64,000 nucleotides of DNA from Panicum virgatum (GCF_016808335.1 NC_053139.1:38436464-38500463); one strand, 5' to 3'; positions 1-12,641 are shown, counted from the stretch's first letter. Translations and numbers: made by a program. The notes: generated from the letters alone by a model not told the origin.

Positions 1-1421
1 ATCATCTCATCTTTGCTCACGTACCCATCTTTGTTCTTATCCAGGAAGACAAATGCATCAACCAAGGTCTCAAAAGTTGCCTCAAGATTTCCTAGTCCCA
101 TTTTTATTTTCTGTGAAGTAGGTCAAGGGAACAGGAAAGCGCCTGACAGAAACGGCATAAAAGATCTAAAGTAGAACCTGAATGCAGGAATTTTCACATG
201 TACAATGTGCTGAAAATTTGGGGCTTAAAAACAACCCTTCCCCAGACCCCGCACAGTGCGGGAAGCCTACGGCACTGGGTACGCCCTTTTTTTAATGTGC
301 TGAAAATTATATAACCCAATTAGACTTACAGTGTGATGAGAATTTCATGGAAAACAGTTTTCTGTTGATACAGTGCAGTGGTATCTTAAAGTGTGCCAGT
401 AAGAGGCATATTTAATTCTATAAACGAACTACCAACTAAAATAACATTTGCATGCCTCCGTAGCAACACTACACGATGTGAACAATAAATCTAAGGAAAC
501 ATTCAGATTGCTATTATATGAATTATGAAGGATACTGCTTCTGTGACAGCTGGTTCATTAAGAAGATAAACAAGGCACAGAAAGACAATGAACTCATTGA
601 AACTCATGCCCATATCTTCATTTATATCACAAGCTTCAAAGAGATCACATATCTCTTCCTCTGTGAATGAGATTTCCAGCTTCTGAAAACAATGCTTCAG
701 TTCTTCTTTATCTATTTCACCATTGGAATCTTCATCTGCAAATGAAAAGGCAATCCACTTCTTGACACATGAGTGAGAATATGAAAAAAACAGATAAAGC
801 CCAAATTAATTAGCACCAGTTAGTGAGTACTCATCAGAGAACAACATTCTCTTCCACATGGCTCGTTTTGATTACTGCCTGTCATACATGCTTTCTTTTG
901 AAGTACAAAGTAGAGACTGGATATCTCTAGCTCTCTATAACTCTACCTTCCAAGCTACAAACATGTATTATATATTTAAATGCTTAGGAGCTATGCGTAC
1001 AATGATTTATTAAATGAATAAATAGAAACTTATATGTAAAACAGCATTTAATGGGTTACTCAAACTGTCAGGTCTGGTTCTGAATATTGAGAATACTGTT
1101 GATAAGATATGCTCCATCACCCCCATCACAGGATTGCCCCCATTGAAATTTCACAAACTATATGCATGAAAGGATATTAAAGAGTGACTGGTGGTCCAGA
1201 GCACAGGCAAAGGTGTAGGACTCACCAAATTGCTCGAAGATAGTCTTGCATTTCCTAAAACTCTCATCGATTCTGGGAAACTTCATGACGATACCATCGA
1301 ACGATTTCAGTGTAGTTCCATGCAACGCTCTCTGCTGCATGGCACCCACCATCCTCGCCTCCAGCTTTGAACCATGGAAACTCCGCTTGCTGGTGTCTTG
1401 CCGTCCAAGTACAGCCCCCAT
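1..1421 (-). CDS. CML21: CML21-like EF-hand calcium-binding protein, 5' three coding exons (partial)
   Basis: Minus-strand coding exons read 1226-1421, 536-735 and 1-110; the gene continues past the left edge. Splice sites are GT-AG (donor GTGAGT after 1226, acceptor TTTGCAG before 735, donor GTATCC after 536, acceptor TTCACAG before 110) and the phases join cleanly (196 + 200 nt = 132 codons). The ATG at 1421 begins MGAVLGRQ. A basic N-terminal leader and a helix ending at F65 lead into a canonical EF-hand loop at residues 66-77 (D66, D68, N70, D74, E77). A second, degenerate hand follows (DINEDMGMSFNEF), then a third good loop (DKNKDGYVSKDE) in the last visible exon. Order and wording match plant CML21/CML22-type calmodulin-like proteins, which bind Ca2+ and are thought to relay calcium signals. 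The C-terminal hand would be outside the window. The family call is firm; the exact paralogue is inference. Confidence 0.88.
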
Positions 1422-3304
1422 GCTATCAGTTCAGATACTGACCCCCAAAAAAAAAACAGTAAAAGAAGTCCCCAATCTGCTACACACAGAGCAGCTGAAA
1501 TCTGAAAATGAATAGCAACCGAGTTAAGCATCATCGCTCAGGCATGGCAGCTGTTCCAGGTAGCACAATACTATAACGCAAGTAGTGGAAGCAATCAAGA
1601 CACTGAACAAGAACAAGAGGCTGTCTGAAACTCTGAACTCCGAACAAACTGATTGAATCACTAGAACAGGATTTCACCATCGTAATCACACACCATATCC
1701 ATATGCAAGCATGGAATCGGATAACATATACATCAACAAGAAACAACAGAGTATCTTAAAAAAAGGATATCAGGTGTTCCCGATTCCACCTGAGGAAAGG
1801 GGAATCCTAGCCACTTGGTTCTCAGAGCACCACAACAATATTCCATCAAAAGTAAATCAAGAAGCAGGAAGCTGCGTACGCTCAAGAAGATCGACACGAG
1901 CTAGCGTGGAATCAAACGGCGGCGGGAAGGTGGGGGGAAAAGAAAAAGATTGCAAGACGAGGAGCGCTTGCCTGGGACGCCGCCGCCGCCGCCTCGCGGC
2001 ACCAGGAGAATCCGGTTTCGGGGAGAGCAGGAAGGATCGGCGACGTGGTTCCCGCGCGGAGTCCCGCGGGCTGGCGCTCGGAATCGAGGGGGAAAGGTGG
2101 GAGCTTTGGCCTTCGGGGGGAGGGAATTCGCAGGCTGGTTATTCGATTCCAGCCGCGGCTGGGCTCAGCAAGACAGCAAGTCAGCAGCAGCAGGAGAAAC
2201 GGAGCACGAGAGGAGAGGGTCCGGTGCGGAGAGCACTGAGCAGCGTGCTGCGTGCGGGACGGTGGGCCACTGCCTCGCCGACAGGTGGGGTCCACAAGTG
2301 GCTCCGCACCACTGACATGCTGGGCCCGCCGGCGCCGAGGGCGGTTGGGGGAGGCGTCGCTGGCTCGCTGCGGCGACACGAGCGTCCGCTGTCGCTTGGG
2401 CGTTGGGATGACCAACGGGGCGATGACTTCACTTGCCGTTGCCGAGACAAACACGCTGCCGCCTGCCGGCGTGGACGCTGTGGACGGTGACACCCTCGGC
2501 TCCTGGAGACTCGAGGGTCAAAATTGTCTGGTGACGAGACGCCGAACTAGTACGCTTTTGGAGTCCAGCATGAAGGGAATTCAGGGCCATGTCGCTGTCT
2601 CTCATCATGCATCGACAAAGGCAACGGATGCATTGCAATTTGTATGTGAACATGGCCGAGAGGAACGACACTCGCAAACAACACAAACGCGATGGTCTAA
2701 AGTACTGGAACAGCGAACAGCGTACTATGCTGAGTTTAATTTTGGGAGAGCATCACGGATGTTTCGAGTTAAAGAAAAAAAAAGAGAACTTTCAAGTGAT
2801 ATTCAAAGATTGGTGATTCAAGTTTGCAAAACAGGGAAAGGTACGTTTATCTTCACTCGCACAATCAGAGAGAATGGTTTAGTGACAAAAGGCAAATGCG
2901 AAGAATGAGCAGTTCACCGACCATTTCACGCCAGGTACAACAGTACGAGTCACCGAGCAGCATCGAAATGAGAGATTCTATCGATACAACTCGACCTTCA
3001 AACCCTACACAAATCCTGAAAGCCATGCACTGACGCCCCTTCCCCAACCACAAGTCACACAGCACAATTCTACAGCCATGGAATTTACAGGATTAAATTG
3101 GAACGAATGTGGAAGATTGGCAGTTAACACACACTGGGGCTGGGACAATCCATGACCTGACAGAAGATTCTAAGCAATGTTCAACCAATGTACACAGCAT
3201 GATCAGTGCTGAATGTCAGGAACTAAGTCGGGGTGCAGTCTTGTTGGTGAATCATCAGTGAGTTCATAGCAGATTTGCCCGAGTTAATTGTGTATTCACA
3301 GTAG
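1422..3304. other. 5' leader/promoter of the CML21-like gene and intergenic DNA
   Basis: No protein gene is supported here. An acceptor-like GGGTCAG lies about 13 bases upstream of the CML21 ATG, so a 5'-UTR intron is likely. The GC-rich block at about 1900-2500, with CCG runs, would then hold the 5'-UTR exon and core promoter on the minus strand. Open frames in that block on both strands lack family resemblance and are best read as composition effects. From about 2500 to 3304 the DNA is AT-richer and should contain the 3' UTR of the hydrolase gene; nothing else is recognised. Confidence 0.5.
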
Positions 3305-6300
3305 TCAAGACGACTTGGTTCTCTTGTGTCGAGCCTGGCCTTGGAGACACAGCCGGAGACGCTGGGATAAGTTCTCCCCCATCTCTTGCCTCTCTTTTTT
3401 TAGCCTCTTCCATAGGGACCGGTTCTTCTTCTCCTTTGGGATCGTGAGAGGCTTCCTTCGTATCCGTCTCAGTGGTGTTGCTAAAGCCCTTAGAGTCATG
3501 CTCTACATTTTGGGAGAAGATGATGAGATTCAAGATCATTATGATTACTGGATCACAGATCAAGTCAAAGGACACCACGAGTTTGAAAAATAGCATATTA
3601 ATTTGAGTAGCAAATAAACAGAAAAGTTGCTTGCACCCAAATGGTACAAACTTAAGAAATGTACCTTATGCTTATGATTGGGTATCCCAGGCTGCTCGCC
3701 TGAAGATGATCCATCACTAGCTGCGCCCAAGGAAGAACATCTTCCCCAGCTCTCTCTGTTTGAGCTGGTGTATGAGCAGCACTCCTCAGTTTGTCTGTTT
3801 GCTTTATCCTAACATGTAAAGAAATTTCTTAAGTTCAAGTAAAGAAATCATGAAGGTGATTATCTTTTGGGCAAATAAACTATGCAGGATCTGCTTTTAC
3901 CTCTAAATGACACTCAGTTGTGTTGCTGTCCATCTGAGTGAGGTTATGATTTTCATCCAAAAGGAAATCCTGCACTTAAGTGGAGATATCTAAGTTAAGA
4001 TCTCAAGTAACAGAGGGAAAACAACCAACAATTGACTTACCAAGTCATTATCATTTTTGACAGATAGCTGATTTACCCTCTCTGTCAGCAACTCAACTAC
4101 TGATTTTGTAGCTGAAACAATGAAAAAGAAGTCAGCAGGGAAGAAACAGCTACTTAGAAGTATTACGCATGATAATTAAGGAAGAAGAGCCACACCATTT
4201 GTAAAATTAGTTGTAGCAGCTGATGAACTGCCTGCATCAGTGCCGGCTGCCCGTAGACCATTGATGATCTCATACAATAAGCTCTGAAAATTCGAGTAGA
4301 TGTATAGGTAACCTACTAGGAGAGCTTCGTACAACACAAGGCAGAAGATTTCACACAGAAATGAAGAGAAAAAATACCTCATTTGTACCAGGACCACCCT
4401 TAAAAGCACCAAGGTTGTAATACTTGTCAAATTTATCAGAGCATGTTGAAGGAAATTGAGGTGGGTGAAGAACGTTATAGAAGAATATTGAAACAGAGTC
4501 ATAATAAAATTGAGGCCTTGGGGAATTGTGATCACCCTCAAATTTGATTAAATTTTTATCCCCCTGCAGAGAAATACAAAATGTCAACAAAATGGGCAGC
4601 AAGACAAAGCCCTTCAGCAGGAGCAATCACCACTGATGAGAATGTATTTATAAGATATGAGATATGTATGTACTGGTCAGCCTTCCTAAAGCAAGCTAGA
4701 GAGACACTTACTGCATATGCCTGGTGAATACGTTCTGTGTGATGTGGCTGGATAAACATATCATTCGATGCATGTCCAAATAATGCAGGAATAAACGTCT
4801 TTGGTGCAAACTGGTGAAGCCAAAAATAATCCCAGAAAGAGAGGCTAATCAGATCCTATGGGTTCGACTGAAAGGTGAAATTGATTATGCATGTAGATTT
4901 AAAAGAACTAAGAAAGATTGCAAGTACAACACGAGATTTTATGCTACAAACAATGTGTCTCAACTCTCAATCAATCTCATGTAGATGCTCTACTTGTCTA
5001 ATGTTAGTATTCACAGCGAAGGCAATTGTGAAGCTTAACTTGGGCAAAAAAAAAAGACGCATACAATGAAACATTCATTTTCTTTTTGTATTGCATTCAA
5101 GTCATCCAATTGAAATCTAATCAAGTCAGGTCTAAGCTAACCATAAACATTTTCTAACTATTCCTTAGCATTCATTCATAGGACATACATAGTCCATACT
5201 ATTGTCCTAATCAATGACCATAGCTATAACAAATTGTTCCAGTCCAGTTTATTAAAAAAAATTTACCAGGCTCTTCAGTGATTGAAATTCTATTATAGAA
5301 ACGAACCTGGACAACATTAAGATCCATTATGTCAAATTTAGCTCTTCTCTGAATGACGCGTCGCATGTACTGAACAGCCATCTTAACCTGAAAATATATG
5401 TATCACAACAACCATCAAATGATAATATAGCAACAGACAGTGAGCAGTTGAACATAAGACGAAGCAGGAAAGACTATACTATGGATATTTACGAATTAAC
5501 AGCAGCACTTTTCCTATTTGGTGAATCATTTCTAACCTACAACAAGCAAACATTATGTCATGGAACACCAGCAGCAGTGAACAGAAATCAGGTAGCAAAT
5601 TCATAGTGCCAGGATTAGAAAAAATACTGCATGGGACATCAACACTAGGATCATGCACCCTAGTGGTCTACACTACAGAGAATATACAGAGCTGCAGGAC
5701 ATCCCAAAAGGCTAAACAGTATAATTTTCTGGTTACACAAACAAGCCTACTATGAACATTTGTTATATTAAAATACATGTCTGTGCCTATGATTACATCA
5801 TAAAAAACACATAAATTGCAGCAATAAAATGCAACTTTAATGAAAACAGAGAACCAAACATTCCGCACAAGATAATCATACCGTGAACTTAGGGGCTCGT
5901 ATTTTGTAAACTTCTACAAGCTCCATCATTAAGTCATATAAGTTGGAGAAAGCACTGTCCAAAACCATGCCAGAAATTGAGGGGTCTTCTGCTCCATACA
6001 GCAGGCTGCATCAAATATATGGACACATATCGTGATGAATTACCAAAACAGAACTATACCAGAAGAGCTAAATATTAAAGATACTTTCTTAATTGAATGC
6101 AAGTATCAAGATGAAAGGCCAAGAGGGAAACAATTTAATGGCCGGTACAAAGTCTTTAAGATGCACAATTTGTAAGAAAGATATTCTTCTATAATCCAAC
6201 ATAATGTTGAGACAAAGTAGAGAAAAAAGCATTGTAGCTACCTTGTAACAGCACCCATTGAGCGCCCCCAAAGGCCTATACAAGAAACTTGCTTATTATT

Positions 6301-9300
6301 ACGTAGAAAGGACACCGCACATTTGAGATCCTGCTTCTGGGAGTACCGGAATAGTAATGTTTTTCAGAACACAGCAATTAAAATATACTATGAATGCTGC
6401 AATAATTATATAAATATAATGACTATGCACCTCATGCCAACCTAGGCTGACATACTCTCCACTTGATAGCCCTGATCCCGCAAAGTCAAGCGTAAAGAGG
6501 GTGATGTTTGACGGAAGAAGTATTACAGCGGCTTCATTTGCATCTGCCCTGCATCCACTGCATCAAATTAATGAAGAAATTTGTTAAATGAGTCAAAATG
6601 GCTATTGATGAGAGTAAACAGAAATAGCATTTATCTTGATAGCTCATAAGTTATAGCTAGCACATAAACCCAAAATAGTGACTGGGCTTTAAGCGTTAAC
6701 TACTGTTGACAAGTAAAAGCTTCAAAGTCCATTTGATCAGAATGATTAAAATGTCTGATCAGCAGAGCAGTTTATGAATAAATAAATTAATAGCACGAGC
6801 CAAAGTCAAGAAATGTACGTACCTATTCCCATGACAGTAGATAACACACGGAAGGGCAGTGTCTTCCGGTATGACAGCAGGAACATAGTGGCTGCATTTT
6901 AATGTCTGACCTCTTTCATTAGTAAGCTGCAACATACAAGTACAAGAATAAGGCTAGCATGCAATGATATCGATAGTCAGCACCAAGTCTTCACAAATGA
7001 ATGACACTAAAAAATCCACATAATTGTGTCCCTTACTTGCCTCCAAATCTAGCCTTTTGTACTTCCTTCCGGCAAGAGTAAACTCCGTCTCCCATAAATA
7101 CTGGTCTGGGTTGTACTCTGCACTGTAAATGCATTGCCAGTTAATCTCCACAGACCAGGAAACAGAGACAAAACAATTTGGAAGATACCAAAACCTGAAA
7201 GCTTTCGATCTTATATATTTTATCTTGCATTTTAATGAAAAGGCACAAAGTTGTTTCAGAAAGGTGCAGTTGGTATGAATGCACATGTTAACCAGATGCA
7301 AAAGCCATTTTCGGTTACTAACGCAGGCCAGTTTGGTTCTGCCACTAAAGTACATGCGATTATGATGAGCCAGTTGCTCAACTAACACCCGGTACAGAAT
7401 TCGCAATAGCAAGGCAGAAGAAAAGACTGTTTGCTCCAATCCTAATGTAACATCAGTGGTTGCAATTAACTCCACGGATTCAAGTACTTGAAGAACAGAG
7501 TTTCATCTAGAGGCTTTATGGAGAACGAATATGCAGACTTTTGTGATAGGCATTATGTGGAATTGTAGGGGGGTGGCAAAAAAAGGTATGCAGACTTTTG
7601 TAAAAGATTTACTATGGGAATTCCAGGCTGATTTTGTGGGCTTCCAGGAGACCATCAAAAAAGATACCCTCTGAGCTTTTTTTAGAAAAATTGATCCTCA
7701 ACAAAAATATGTCTGGCACTGGATTCCATCTAGAGGTAGATCTGGAGGAATCTTAAGTGGAATAAAAACAGAAAGATTTGATATTCTCTCCTCTAAAACA
7801 GGCACTTATTTTATAATGGTGAAAGTTTTTGACAAAAAACTGAGGAAAAACCTTTGTCTGGTAAATGTCTATGGACCAGCTCAAGATGAAGGAAAGGAAG
7901 TTTTTTTGACTGAATTGGCTCAAATTTGTTCTGAAAACAAAGACCCTATGTTGCTAGGGGGAGACTTTTAACATTTTAAGATTCAGTGATGAGAAAAATA
8001 AAAACTTTCGACCCAACAGGTACTCTGACATGTTTAATTTAATTATCAACTCCTATGCTTTAAGGGACTTGACTTTGAATGGTGGGTTATATACTTGGAG
8101 CAACAATCATGAGGATCCTACTCTGGAAAAACTTGATAGATGTTTGATGAGCGAGAACTGGGAATCTCTCTTCCCTCTGTCCAATCTGAGAAAGATCCCA
8201 AGATACCTTTCTGATCACAACCCTCTGTTGTTGTGTACAGATCAAGACAAAATCAAGAACAAAACCTTCAGTTTTGAGAATTCCTGGTTTAAACAGGACT
8301 TTCTACCAAAAATATAGGAAATTTGGGGGAGAAAAGTCACAGCTAGCTCTGCAGTAGAGAGATGGTACATAAAAATAAATAGAGTTAAAAAATTCCTCAA
8401 AGGGTGGGGACTGAATTTGAAAGGACAAGTCCGACGATACAAACATTTAACATCTCTTACAAGATGAATTAACCAAACTAGAGAAGATGGAGGAAAGTTC
8501 CAGTTTACCTGCAGATTTATTAGACAAGAAAACTTTTATTCAAACGGAGTTGCAAAAATTATTGGAAGAAGAGGAAGAATACTGGCATAAGAGGTCCAAT
8601 CTGAATTGGCTGCTTCAAGGTGATAACAATATGGCCTTCTTTCAGAAAGTGGCTAATGGAAAAAAGAGGAAAAATACAATTTTTTGCTTACAAAAAGATG
8701 AGGAATCCATAGTGGAAGATGAAAAGATTTTGGAACATGCTACTATGTACTATAAAGATCTCTTTGGTCCCTCAGAAAATCCTACCTTTAAGCTAGACTC
8801 ATCATGTTGGGATGAACAAGATAAAGTGACACAGGAAGAGAATGATCTCCTCTGTAGACCTTTCACTTTAGATGAGATACAAACAGTCATTTTCTCTTTG
8901 GAAAAAAATTCTGCACCTGGATCAGATCATATTCCAGTGGAGTTTTATCAAAACTGCTGGGAGATTATCAAAGAGGATACTATGGATATGTTCTTGGAGT
9001 TTGAAATTCACAATTTAGATTTGGGGAGACTCAATTATGGAGTTATCACCCTCATACGGTCATACCCAAGCTGAAAGAAGCAACCAAAATTCAACAGTAT
9101 AGACCCATTTGTTTACTAAATGTGAGTTTCAAGATCTTTACCAAAGCCTTGATGCTTCGGTTTGAAAATTGTATGAGCAGAATTACAAACGTCTGCCAAT
9201 CAGCGTTTATTAAAGGAAGAAACATTATGGATGGAGTAATGGCACTTAATGAGGTGTTGCATGATACCAAAATTAAAAAGAAAGATGGGCTTATTTTGAA

Positions 9301-11720
9301 GTTAGACTTCGAGAAAGCTTATGATAAATTAAATTGGGACTTCCTGTTTAGCTTCCTGCGGCAGAGAGGTTTTTGTGAAAAGTGGTGTCGTTGGATTAAG
9401 TTGGTGGTTACTGGGGGTACTCTGAGTGTAAAAGCAAATGATCTTGTGGGAAGTTACTTTCAAAGTGGCAAAGGTGTGAGACAAGGGGATCCTCTGTCTC
9501 CCTTACTGTTTAACCTTGCAGCTGATGCATTAGCAAAAATGATACAACAGGCCCAAAAAAACGATCTAATCCAAGGCCTGGTACCTGATTACGTTGATAA
9601 AGGCATTGCAATTCTCCAATATGCGGACGATACAATTCTATGTCTGCAAGATGAGGACGACACAGCTCAAAATATGAAACTTTTGCTTTATCTCTATGAA
9701 CAGTTGTCTGGTCTTAAGATCAACTTTGAAAAAAGTGAAGTGCTTATGATATCGCAAGATGAAGGAAAATCCTTGAGATATGCAGAACTATTCAACTGTG
9801 CAGTTGGACAGTGGTCTATGAAATACCTGGGGGTACCGGTTTGTGGTTCTCGCCTTCACATTAAGGATTGGCTGAATCTTGATGAAAAACTTACTAAAAG
9901 ATTGGGAGGTTGGCAGGGGAATTCACTGTCCTTTGGGGGGAGGTTAACCCTGCTGAATTCTTGTCTTAGCAGTATACCAATTTATAGTATGTCCTTGTAT
10001 ATGCTACCAAAAACAATTCACAAGAGGTTAGACAAAACAAGAAAATGTTTCTTTTGGCAGGGAGGTGGAATAAAAAAGAAATACTATCTAGTGAAATGGA
10101 CAAAAGCAGCCAGGCCAAAAAATAAAGCCGGGTTGGGCATCCAAGATCACTGGAAATTGAATGTCAGCCTTCTGTGTAAGTGGTGGTGGAAGTTGGAGGC
10201 TTGCCAGGGAATTTGGCAGACAATTGTTATGAAAAAATATGTGAAGGATAAAAATATAGCACAGCTGAAAGTAAAACCAGTGAACTCGCCGGTCTGGAAC
10301 GATCTGTTGAAAATAAAGGACATTTATCTGAAAGGAAGAGTAATGTGTGTGGGAAATGGACAGTTTACTGATTTTTGGAGGGATTCTTGGTGTGGCATGA
10401 TCTCTCTCAAAGAGAAATTCCCAGATTTATTTGACATGTAATGAGACTACAGGATCAGTAGCCCTTTTTGCAAATAGAGGTTGGAACCTGACATTTAGAA
10501 GATGGCTAGATGAGAGACAACAGGAGAGCGTGAGAAAGCTGAGGGATATGTTGGCTCCCTGTGCGTTGTCAAATGAAAGAGACTATCCCAAGTGGCTGGG
10601 TGAAAGAGATGGTCAATTCTCAGTCAAATCCCAATATGCTTCTCTATGGGCAGCTGATACTGAAGATAAAAATAAAAATCTTTGGAAGGCAAAAATCCCT
10701 CTGAAAATTAAAGTATTTATGTGGCTAGTGAAGTCTAATGCTATTCTCACTAAGGACAATTTGTCCAAAAAAGGGTGGCAGGGAGATCAAACTTGCTCCT
10801 TTTGCAGTACTCCAGAAACTATTGAGCATCTTTTCTTTGGTTGTGCAATGGCCAGATACTGTTGGAGTCTAGTTTCTATTGTAATTGGAGCTGACTGTAG
10901 ACCATCCTTCTCACAATTTTGGGTGTGGGCTGCTAAATACATGCCTCATCATAAAAAGATTTTCATGGTCGGTCTGGCAGCCATTTGTTGGGCTTTATGG
11001 AGAACAAGAAACTCTATTTGTTTTGAAGATAAGAAATGTCGATCTCCTACTGAGATCATCTGCTTGGCATCATCTTTTCTCTCTTATTGGGCAGGATTGC
11101 AAAAGCCCCAAGGCAAGTTGGAGCTGATGATGGGTGCTGAAGCTCTAAAGAACACTGCTCTGTCCTTCCACCCACAGGAAGCTCCCCCTGAAGACGCGGG
11201 CTTGGTTCTTCTTCGGTAGACGCGAGCTGGCTTCCCTCTTTCTGCAGGAGATAGTTTCAGTACTTTTTGCCCTCTGCATTCCCGGCTGGTGGTAGTCTTT
11301 GTTGGCTTAGTTTTTGGTCTTGTTTCGGTTTGGGTGGCTGTGTCCCCCGCTTTGTAGACTCTGGCTCCTCAGCCTCTTGGTCGGGCCAGCAAACTGCTGG
11401 TTACTCCGTTCCTTTTCTTTGCAGAACCTATGAACTGATACTTCTGTAATTTCGTTACTTCTTGAAGTAATGAAGTTCGGGTGCGGCCCTTGGTGGAAAA
11501 GAAGAACAGAATTTCATAAGCGCTGCGTAGACATAGTTAGAAAATCAAAATCCATCCGTTTGCATCTACAAACCGTCGCTGACTATGGCGTAACGGCCGC
11601 CAAAAGTTCAACCAACCTGCAGTTGCATCTTAGAGCAGACCAAATTCCCGCCACACGCGAGGGGGGATAGGGTGATTACCGAGGCGGCCGGATGACGAAG
11701 TTGACGAACTGCTCGATCAT
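3305..11720 (-). CDS. Alpha/beta hydrolase (S33/BEM46-like), complete, 14 coding exons
   Basis: Minus-strand exons: 11680-11720, 7041-7122, 6823-6926, 6431-6557, 6242-6336, 5882-6005, 5307-5387, 4712-4810, 4378-4563, 4196-4283, 4041-4111, 3901-3969, 3665-3808, 3305-3502. They sum to 1509 nt, 502 residues plus stop, with every phase consistent. The N-terminus, about 13 residues on exon 1, reads MIEQFVNFVIRPPR and is the family's usual start. Fold markers: HGN oxyanion motif at 73-75, nucleophile elbow GRSMG with S144, D235 as likely acid, H263 as catalytic histidine in GDHNSPRP. This is a plant serine-hydrolase family annotated as alpha/beta-hydrolase superfamily or S33 aminopeptidase-like; the true substrate is unknown. 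After about residue 285 comes a plant-specific Ser/Thr-rich tail ending in a strongly basic helix (RRIRRKP, SLWKRLKKERQEM). Intron 1 contains a LINE; intron 2 is GC-AG. Confidence 0.9.
6927..7040 (-). other. Non-canonical GC-AG intron in the hydrolase gene
   Basis: Minus-strand intron 2 of the hydrolase. The exon ends GAG and the intron begins GCAAGT; it ends TGCAG before CTTACTAATGAA. Only this GC donor joins the frame (41 codons before, leucine after). The nearest GT, four bases further in, would shift the frame. GCAAGT after AG is the known optimal context of the minor GC-AG class. Confidence 0.8.
7490..7506. repeat. Target-site duplication, left copy, of the LINE
   Basis: A 17-base sequence GAAGAACAGAGTTTCAT recurs at 11501-11517 with one difference (G to A at the eleventh base). 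It brackets the LINE, as expected for target-primed reverse transcription. Confidence 0.85.
7507..11500 (+). mobile_element. L1-type LINE retrotransposon, 5'-truncated, inserted in hydrolase intron 1
   Basis: The body lies between two 17-base target-site copies (7490-7506 and 11501-11517) and ends in a short A run (GGTGGAAAA). It begins just before an endonuclease start (reading IMWNCRGVAKKGMQTF), so any ORF1 is missing. It is oriented plus, opposite to the host gene, and lies between hydrolase exon 1 (11680-11720) and exon 2 (7041-7122). The single mismatch between target-site copies suggests a fairly young insertion, although the ORF is already broken. Confidence 0.88.
7549..11219 (+). pseudogene. 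LINE ORF2 (endonuclease, reverse transcriptase, zinc-finger region), broken
   Basis: Order: APE-type endonuclease (about 7549-8315, several stops and frame changes), a linker (8487-9074), then an open reverse-transcriptase block (9122-10441) and a C-terminal block (10431-11219) in another frame. The RT keeps LKLDFEKAYDKLNW, GVRQGDPLSPLLFN and the catalytic LQYADDTIL. The last block has the zf-RVT signature (PLKIKVFMWLVKSNAILTKD followed by a Cys/His cluster) usual in plant L1 elements. Breaks include a stop near 7671, a stop at about 7969, one at 8316 and a frame change at about 10435. In life this protein nicks target DNA and copies its own RNA; here it is not expected to work as one chain. 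Confidence 0.85.
11501..11517. repeat. Target-site duplication, right copy, of the LINE
   Basis: Seventeen bases matching 7490-7506 except for one base, directly after the A-rich LINE tail. Confidence 0.85.
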
Positions 11721-12288
11721 CGCTTCCTCACGACGGCGCGGCGGCGGCGGCAGAGGCCTCCGGGGCGCATGCGCATGTACCCAGCGACGACCTCACCAAC
11801 TCTTCCTCCCCCAAACTCCTCCCACCGCGCAAACCCGCCTAAACTCGCCAACCCAACCCGACCCAACGCCCGCTGCCAGCTATTCGCCCGAATTCCGACC
11901 CGGCGGGCTCAGATCCGCGCGGCAACCCTCGGGCCCCGGCGACCCGGAGCCCGGAATGCTCGCCGCGAGCCGCAGGGCCCGCACAGCGGGGACGGAGCAG
12001 GGTGGTCGCGGAAGCCTCCCCGGGCGGCGGCGGCGGGGCGAGGTGGGGGCACGGAGCCGGAGGAGCGAGGCGGCTGGGACGGGACGGGACGGCACTACGG
12101 AGTAGTAGCAGGCGCAGTGTGGCGTGGGAAATGTGAGCGTTAACGAGTAGGAGTAGGCGAGGCCGCGGGCGGCGGTGGAGCCTAGCGGAGGAGGAGCAGG
12201 AAGAATAATAAATGCGGGGGGTTTAAAATGCATTTGTTTCTTTTTTTTCTCTCTCTCGTGGCATTCCTTGGTTATTTGCTTTTGTAGT
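11721..12288 (-). promoter_or_regulatory. 5' UTR and promoter region of the hydrolase gene
   Basis: Very GC-rich DNA directly upstream of the minus-strand ATG at 11720, with CGG/CCG runs and a CT-rich stretch near 12240-12260. Such composition is usual for grass 5' UTRs and core promoters. No clear TATA box was found. Open frames here on both strands look compositional. Confidence 0.45.
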
Positions 12289-12291
12289 TTA

Positions 12292-12638
12292 GGTATTGTT
12301 TAGATCTTTATTTGTAAACGAAAAAATATGTCACATCGAATGTTTTGATACATGCAGGTAGTATTAAATGAAGTTTATTTACAAAACTTTTTTCATGGAT
12401 AGGCTGTAAATCTCGAGATGAATCTAATGAGTCTACTTAATTCATGATTTGTAGCAGCGATGCTACAGTAACCATCCACTAATTATGAATTAATCATAAA
12501 TTAATTAGCATCATTAGATTCGTCTCGCGATTTACAACCCATCTATACAAAAAGTTTTGTAAATAGATTTTATTTACTATTTCAAATTAGTAAGATTCCA
12601 TCGCAAAAATTTTTTGCGTTGGAACTAAACAAACGGCC
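12292..12638. mobile_element. Tourist-like (PIF/Harbinger) MITE
   Basis: About 347 bp, AT-rich, with imperfect terminal inverted repeats (left GGTATTGTTTAGATC, right end reading GGAACTAAACAAACGGCC) and TTA on both sides (12289-12291 and 12639-12641), the PIF/Harbinger target duplication. Inside are a GCTACAGTA motif, an ATTAATTA-rich stretch and TTAGATTCGTCTCGCGA, shared with the elements near 48.6 and 55.5 kb. The superfamily is inferred from the TTA duplication. Confidence 0.65.
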
Positions 12639-12641
12639 TTA

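Noticed and set aside
1711..2493. Long overlapping open frames on both strands in the GC-rich block upstream of the CML21-like gene
   Set aside because: They overlap each other on opposite strands, are low-complexity Arg/Ser/Pro-rich, and coincide with the expected 5' UTR and promoter.
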